Assembly (NCBI GenBank): GCA_030432565.1
Contig: JAUIGV010000006.1
Location: forward strand, 1 to 64,000
Direction: 5' to 3'
Origin: Verrucomicrobiia bacterium
GTDB taxonomy: Bacteria > Verrucomicrobiota > Verrucomicrobiia > Verrucomicrobiales > Akkermansiaceae
Length of the DNA stretch: 64,000 nucleotides
Position numbers and translations under genes: made by a program. Under the pieces are notes generated by a model. The model was given only the letters and a program-made list of their open reading frames with translations. It ran no database searches and was not told the origin of the DNA. This document shows, piece after piece, positions 59,992 to 64,000 of this stretch; the stretch's first letter is position 1; each line of letters starts with the position of its first letter.

Positions 59992-60981
59992 TCACTTCGT
60001 ATTGCCCCCCTCGGGGCCGACGTCCTTCTTGGTAAAGGCGGCGCCCTCGAGGACTTTGCTGGAGTCCGGGGTGGTGACCGAATACTGAAATCCCGAACCA
60101 GAGCCAGCGGCTCCGAAGCGGCCTTTTTTATCGAGGGCGACGAAGTTGAGATGAAGGTCTTCCGCTGATTTCGGGTCGATTGCAGAAATTCGGGCGATCG
60201 TTTTGAGACAGGCTTCTTCAGGATGAAGTCCCTGTCGCATGTATTCCACGACCATGAAGGACGCACAGTAACGCATGACGTTTTCTCCCAATCCGGTTGC
60301 TCCTGCAGCACCGACTTCGTTGTCGACATAAAGTCCGCTTCCGATGATGGGGGAGTCGCCTACCCGGCCCGGAAGTTTTCCTCCCCATCCGCTCGTCGAG
60401 CAACCGCCGGCAATGTCACCTTTGGTATCCAGGACGAGCAAGGCGACGGTGTCGTGGTTATCTTTGGGGCGTTCGGTCGGTGCGGGTTTGTTTTGTTTTT
60501 GATGCCATTCCTGATGGAGCTTTTGAGAGTCAACTTTCATTGATTCCAACCCTTCTTTAATCGCGAACTGCCGGGCACCATCGCCGACCAACATGACATG
60601 GGGCGTGTTTTCCATCACCCGCCTGGCAGCGGTGATGGGGTGAAGAATTCCTTCGATGGCGGCAACGCTCCCGGCGTTGTGGTCGGGGCCATTCATGATG
60701 CAGGCATCCTGCTGGACCACTCCGGCAGCATTGGGGAGGCCGCTAATTCCGACCGAGCGATTGGTTTCATCTGCCTCGACCACGCGGATTCCTTGCTCAA
60801 CCGCATCGAGCAGGGAGTCTTTGTTGTTCAACGTTTCGAGGGCCTTTTCGTTTCCGGCTTTCCCAAAAGGCCAAGTGGAAACGATGAGCGGCTGATGAGG
60901 GAGCGCTTCGGCACGAAGCGATTGAACAGTGGTTCCCATGATAAGACTTGATGTGAGGAATTGACGGCGGGTGGAAGACAT
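59992..60981 (-). CDS. N4-(beta-N-acetylglucosaminyl)-L-asparaginase (glycosylasparaginase)
   Basis: 329 residues with a Tat-like signal (STRRQFLTSSLIMGTTVQSL). Family tracts: IVSTWPFGKAGNEKAL, LDAVEQGIRVVEADETNRSVG, the autocleavage site at NHDTVALLVLD (Thr becomes the nucleophile), GCSTSGWGGKLPGRVGDSPIIGSG and VDNEVGAAGATGLGENVMR. The enzyme cleaves the sugar-asparagine bond of glycopeptides after self-processing. The Tat leader suggests export in a folded state. It is convergent with the efflux pump and lies 13 bases past the end of the argD-type gene. Confidence 0.92.
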   Translation of the reverse strand: MSSTRRQFLTSSLIMGTTVQSLRAEALPHQPLIVSTWPFGKAGNEKALETLNNKDSLLDAVEQGIRVVEADETNRSVGISGLPNAAGVVQQDACIMNGPDHNAGSVAAIEGILHPITAARRVMENTPHVMLVGDGARQFAIKEGLESMKVDSQKLHQEWHQKQNKPAPTERPKDNHDTVALLVLDTKGDIAGGCSTSGWGGKLPGRVGDSPIIGSGLYVDNEVGAAGATGLGENVMRYCASFMVVEYMRQGLHPEEACLKTIARISAIDPKSAEDLHLNFVALDKKGRFGAAGSGSGFQYSVTTPDSSKVLEGAAFTKKDVGPEGGNTK

Positions 60982-60994
60982 TTGGTAGGAGAGG

Positions 60995-62212
60995 CTAGGA
61001 TTTCAGATGGTCATCGAAAGCGGCCTTCACCAACTGAAGGGCTTGGTCGACTTCGTCGGCGCTGACATTGAGCGGTGGTAAGAGCCGAATAATTTCAGGG
61101 CCGGCTGGCGGGACGAGGAGGCCTTTTTCAATCAGGGCCGCGCAAAGGTGAATGGATGCGGCCTTGCCTTCGGGAATGTCGAGGGCATCGGGTTTCAGGC
61201 CAATACCGAGGAGGAGTCCGTGGCCGCGGACTTCGGTGATGGCGGGGTGATTCCAGCCCGCGATGGTTTCGCGAATCTGGGCTTCCCGGGCTTTCACGTT
61301 TTCGGTGAGGTTTTCCGCAATGATGGTTTCGATGACCGCTTTGGACGCGGCACAGGCGAGGGCGTTGCCTCCGTAGGTGGAGCCGTGGCTGCCGGGGCCG
61401 AGAAGGTGGGCATGTTTTTCAGCGACGTAGAACGAGCCGATCGGGAAGCCGCCGCCCATGCCCTTGGCCCATGAGATGCCATCGGGGGCAAGGCCGGATG
61501 CGATGGTGTCGTAGCCGTTGAGATCACCGGTTCTTCCGAATCCGCACTGCACTTCATCGAGCAGAAGCAGGATGTCTTTTTCCTTGGCCAGACCTGAGAG
61601 GCCTTCGAGGAATTCCCGGGTCATCGGGTTGACCCCGCCTTCGCCTTGAATGGGCTCCAGCAGGAAGGCTGCGGTCTTGTCGGTGAGGGCAGCTTTGACG
61701 GCATCGAGATTATTGGGCTCGACGTAGGTGAAACCGGTCGGAAGGGGATCGAAACCTTCGTGAATCTTGGTCTGGGCGGTCGCGGTCATGGCGCCGATGG
61801 TCCGGCCGTGGAAGGACTTGTTGAAGGTGATCACTTCGTAGCGACCGGTCGCTTGTCCAAATCTTCGCGCGAACTTGATGAGTCCGTCGTTTGCTTCCGC
61901 TCCTGAATTGGAAAAGAAAATCTTCCCCGGATGTCCGACCACTCTTTCCACGATGAGTTCGGCGAGATCGGCCTGTTGCCCGATGTAGTAGAGATTGGAA
62001 CAATGCATCAGGGTGGTGGATTGCTCTGCGATGGCTTTGGTTAGGGCGGGATGGCAATGCCCCAGCGAGCAGGTGGCGATGCCTGAACAAAAATCAAGAT
62101 ACTCACGACCGCGCTCGTCCCACACTCTGGTGCCTTTACCGCGGGCGACGGTGAGGGGGAATCTGCCATAGGTTTCGAGGACATACTGTTTTGTTTTTTC
62201 AGTGGTGGTCAT
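60995..62212 (-). CDS. argD: Acetylornithine aminotransferase-type (class III) enzyme
   Basis: 405 residues from ATG 62212; a TTG-started extension to 62347 is unlikely. The class III PLP fold is clear: DFCSGIATCSLGHCHPAL, FSNSGAEANDGLIKFARR, FHGRTIGAMTAT, LEPIQGEGGVNPM, LLLDEVQCGFGRTGDL and the PLP-binding Lys in GISWAKGMGGGFPIG. Similar to ArgD, which transfers an amino group to N-acetylglutamate semialdehyde in arginine synthesis, but 4-aminobutyrate or ornithine transaminase activity cannot be excluded. Its ATG overlaps the EamA stop (ATGA). Confidence 0.88.
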   Translation of the reverse strand: MTTTEKTKQYVLETYGRFPLTVARGKGTRVWDERGREYLDFCSGIATCSLGHCHPALTKAIAEQSTTLMHCSNLYYIGQQADLAELIVERVVGHPGKIFFSNSGAEANDGLIKFARRFGQATGRYEVITFNKSFHGRTIGAMTATAQTKIHEGFDPLPTGFTYVEPNNLDAVKAALTDKTAAFLLEPIQGEGGVNPMTREFLEGLSGLAKEKDILLLLDEVQCGFGRTGDLNGYDTIASGLAPDGISWAKGMGGGFPIGSFYVAEKHAHLLGPGSHGSTYGGNALACAASKAVIETIIAENLTENVKAREAQIRETIAGWNHPAITEVRGHGLLLGIGLKPDALDIPEGKAASIHLCAALIEKGLLVPPAGPEIIRLLPPLNVSADEVDQALQLVKAAFDDHLKS

Positions 62213-63117
62213 GAGTTTGTCTGTTGGGTTGGTAGCCTTTTTGCAGTGGATTTGGAAGCGCGACGATGAATCATCAAGGTGGAGGCCAGAGTGAGGGTTG
62301 CTCCGAGGAGTTCCGTTGAGCCAAGGGTTTCGCCAAAGAGAATCCAAGCCCCGAAACCGGTGGCGATGGGCAGGAGAAGCTGCATTGAGGCCCCGATTGA
62401 GACTTCAAGGTGTCGGTAGGCAAAGGTCATGCTGAGTTGTCCGGCGGCCACGATGAACCCGGCGAGCAACATCAGGCCCGCTGCGGGAAGGGTGAAATTG
62501 GGCATGGACTGGTGCGTCATTGGAAGCGCCAGGACGATGCAGTAGGCAGCCTGGCTCATGAAAATGGTCGAGCCGTGTTCGCTTTGATGGAGGTTCCGAA
62601 TGAGGACCACCACGGCAGCCGCCAGAATGGCTCCGAGGATGGCTACCACGTCGTAGAAGCCGATCCCTTGGCTCAGGGATTTGGGTGCAAGGAAGACGAG
62701 TAGGCCGATGAAGCCGGTGAGGATCCAGCAGAGCTTTTTTGCCGGAAGGGCTTCTTTGAGGAAAGCTCGTGCCAGTAGGGCGGCGAAGATCGGGTAGGTC
62801 AGATTAATGACAACGGCGCGGGCGGCACCGAGCTCGATCACGGTGATGTAGTAGAAGGCAACTCCGATTCCTCCGAGTAATCCCCGGGCGATGATCTTGG
62901 GGCGGTCGATCAGTGACTTGATTCTCAGATGACCGGATCTCTGGTAGAAGGCGAGGACGACGAGGGTCCCGGCGACTCCCCGGAAGAGGGTGACCTCCCA
63001 GCCTCCGCATGCCGGCAGGGCGAGCGCGAGCGCCCGCACCGCCAGAGTGTTGACGGTAAAGAAGAAGATCGAGAGCATCATGAGAATGATGCCCCGGTTT
63101 TCGGATATGGGATTCAT
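62209..63117 (-). CDS. EamA/DMT-type membrane transporter
   Basis: 302 residues with about ten transmembrane segments and two EamA repeats. The first repeat runs about 10-140 (MMLSIFFFTVNTLAVRALAL, GGIGVAFYYITVIELGAARA, VNLTYPIFAALLARAFLKEA) and the second about 155-285 (GFIVAAGQLSMTFAYRHLEV, FGETLGSTELLGATLTLAST). The DMT superfamily carries metabolites or drugs; substrate unknown. It overlaps the argD-type gene by four bases, so the two are translationally coupled. Confidence 0.87.
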   Translation of the reverse strand: MNPISENRGIILMMLSIFFFTVNTLAVRALALALPACGGWEVTLFRGVAGTLVVLAFYQRSGHLRIKSLIDRPKIIARGLLGGIGVAFYYITVIELGAARAVVINLTYPIFAALLARAFLKEALPAKKLCWILTGFIGLLVFLAPKSLSQGIGFYDVVAILGAILAAAVVVLIRNLHQSEHGSTIFMSQAAYCIVLALPMTHQSMPNFTLPAAGLMLLAGFIVAAGQLSMTFAYRHLEVSIGASMQLLLPIATGFGAWILFGETLGSTELLGATLTLASTLMIHRRASKSTAKRLPTQQTNS

Positions 63118-63414
63118 GGGTTGGCTTGGTCGGGAGATGCCAAGCGCGACGTTCCGAAAGGGGAGGTCCCAGGGAAGCGCCGCGTGCTTGGGCGCCTCCG
63201 GTGTCGTGTCTCAATAACGAATCACTTCACCTGCGCCGAGCGGAGCCAAAGGGCTGCTCGTCGTGGGAAGTTCGGCTGAATGTTTTGAATCACGGAGCGT
63301 CAAATCTTCTGAATCTCTTGGAATGTCAATGACAGAACTTTGACACAAAGGCGATTTTTCCTGCATTTCGCAGTTCAAAAAATAGATTCAAGCCCCTAGC
63401 TTCTCCGAAACAAC
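63118..63414. other. Gap between the divergent EamA and murG genes
   Basis: No coding frame or terminator was recognised in these 297 bases, which should hold the promoters for the divergent transporter and murG. A TTGACA hexamer at 63340-63345 is a possible -35 element for murG, but the matching -10 element (GCATTT after 17 bases) is poor. Confidence 0.3.
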
Positions 63415-64000
63415 GTGTCTCAATCCCAAAAAATCATCATCGCGTGCGGCGGAACAGGCGGCCATCTCTTCCCCGGTATCGCTGTCGCCCAAGAGCTCAA
63501 ATCAAGGGGGCACGAGGTCTTGCTCTTAATTTCAGAAAAGAAAGTCGATGCCCAGGCTTCTGAAAAGTACTCCGATCTTCGCTTTGAAACGGTAAGGGCG
63601 ATCGCGAAGCCGCCAACCTTTTCGCTGAAGATGTTGTCCTTTCTCTGGCGACTTCGCAAAACGATCAAGCAATGTGGCGCTATTATTGATCGGGAGAAAG
63701 CAGATGCGGTCCTCGGCATGGGAGGGTTCACGTCCTTCCCACCGGTGGTTGCCGGAGCGAAAAAAGGACTCCGGACTTACATACATGATTCCAATGCCAT
63801 CCCGGGACGTTCCAACCGGATGACGGCGAAGCGCTGCACCGCCGTATTGGTTGGGCTCGATGAAGCATCGGCCCATTTTCCCGATTCGGAGGTGATTCGA
63901 ACCGGAACCCCCGTTCGTGAGGAACTCGAGAAACTGCCATCGCGGGAAGTGGCATGCCGGAAGTTCGGTCTCGACCCTGCGAAAAAAACACTCCTTGTCA
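63415..64000 (+). CDS. murG: MurG, UDP-GlcNAc:lipid I transferase (partial, 5' part only)
   Basis: 195 codons from GTG 63415 run off the right edge with no stop, out of about 355-365 expected. MurG adds GlcNAc to lipid I to give lipid II on the inner face of the membrane. IIIACGGTGGHLFPGIAVAQE is the N-terminal glycine-rich motif (split as IIIACGGTGGHLFPG), followed by VLGMGGFTSFPPVVAGAKKG and IHDSNAIPGRSNRM, close to the usual HEQNAVPGLTNR. A division and cell-wall cluster may continue to the right. Confidence 0.95.
   Translation, partial: MSQSQKIIIACGGTGGHLFPGIAVAQELKSRGHEVLLLISEKKVDAQASEKYSDLRFETVRAIAKPPTFSLKMLSFLWRLRKTIKQCGAIIDREKADAVLGMGGFTSFPPVVAGAKKGLRTYIHDSNAIPGRSNRMTAKRCTAVLVGLDEASAHFPDSEVIRTGTPVREELEKLPSREVACRKFGLDPAKKTLLV

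Noticed and set aside
58245-60329. Long frames on the minus strand opposite the RND pump
   Set aside because: Acidic low-complexity shadows of the C-rich pump gene.
1-64000. CRISPR arrays, insertion sequences, prophage genes, tRNA or rRNA
   Set aside because: No regularly spaced repeats, transposase motifs, phage genes or cloverleaf-like sequences were recognised by eye. A covariance-model scan would be decisive for tRNA.

Overview
The window looks like a chromosomal segment of a Verrucomicrobia bacterium (phylum-level inference from gene content, not a database match). Supporting features are a large family of pseudopilin-like proteins, a secreted sulfatase, FGE-like, Gfo/Idh/MocA and sodium-symporter gene cluster, a UdgX DNA-repair cassette, small membrane proteins that begin MS(E)DPxYxPP, and lipid A and TonB genes that imply a Gram-negative envelope. 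No rRNA, tRNA, CRISPR array, insertion sequence or prophage was seen.

Layout. 0-1.2 kb: the start of a gene cut by the window edge and two GspG-like proteins. 1.2-7.6 kb: a GlcD-type oxidase, two tandem PAS-PP2C phosphatase paralogues (the first lacking the metal-binding aspartates) and a phosphofructokinase. 7.6-8.9 kb: lpxA and a DUF2452-like protein. 8.9-14.0 kb: seven tandem pseudopilin paralogues. Only the promoter-proximal copy has a canonical prepilin signal, and a strong terminator follows it. 14.2-22.7 kb: RNase PH, rpsN, an FmdB-type zinc ribbon, a CorC/HlyC-type membrane protein, a DUF4130-UdgX plus radical SAM repair pair, a pseudouridine synthase and a pyruvate dehydrogenase E2. 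22.8-25.5 kb: small unknown proteins and a histone H1-like protein. 25.5-33.8 kb: probable glycan/sugar utilisation genes (sulfatase with EF-hands, an FGE-like lipoprotein, an oxidoreductase, a symporter, a sugar isomerase).

33.9-40.5 kb holds two ExbB/ExbD-type energy-transducing systems on opposite strands, one canonical with TonB and one divergent. They are separated by an HNH endonuclease. 40.6-45.6 kb is fabF, menD, tpiA and menF plus a small protein, so fatty acid, menaquinone and glycolysis genes are interleaved. 46.6-47.6 kb holds the most unusual gene: a secreted TlpA-like thioredoxin whose first catalytic cysteine is an in-frame UGA, followed by a hairpin that resembles a bacterial SECIS element. 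This makes it a strong selenoprotein candidate that automatic annotation would split in two. Next come a Ski2-like helicase, a PL10-type pectate lyase and the feoA-feoB iron uptake genes. 53.9-60.0 kb is a heavy-metal RND efflux operon with C-rich coding strands, unlike most of the window. The end holds a glycosylasparaginase, an argD-type aminotransferase, an EamA transporter and the first 195 codons of murG.

All family assignments come from reading the translations. No similarity search was run.
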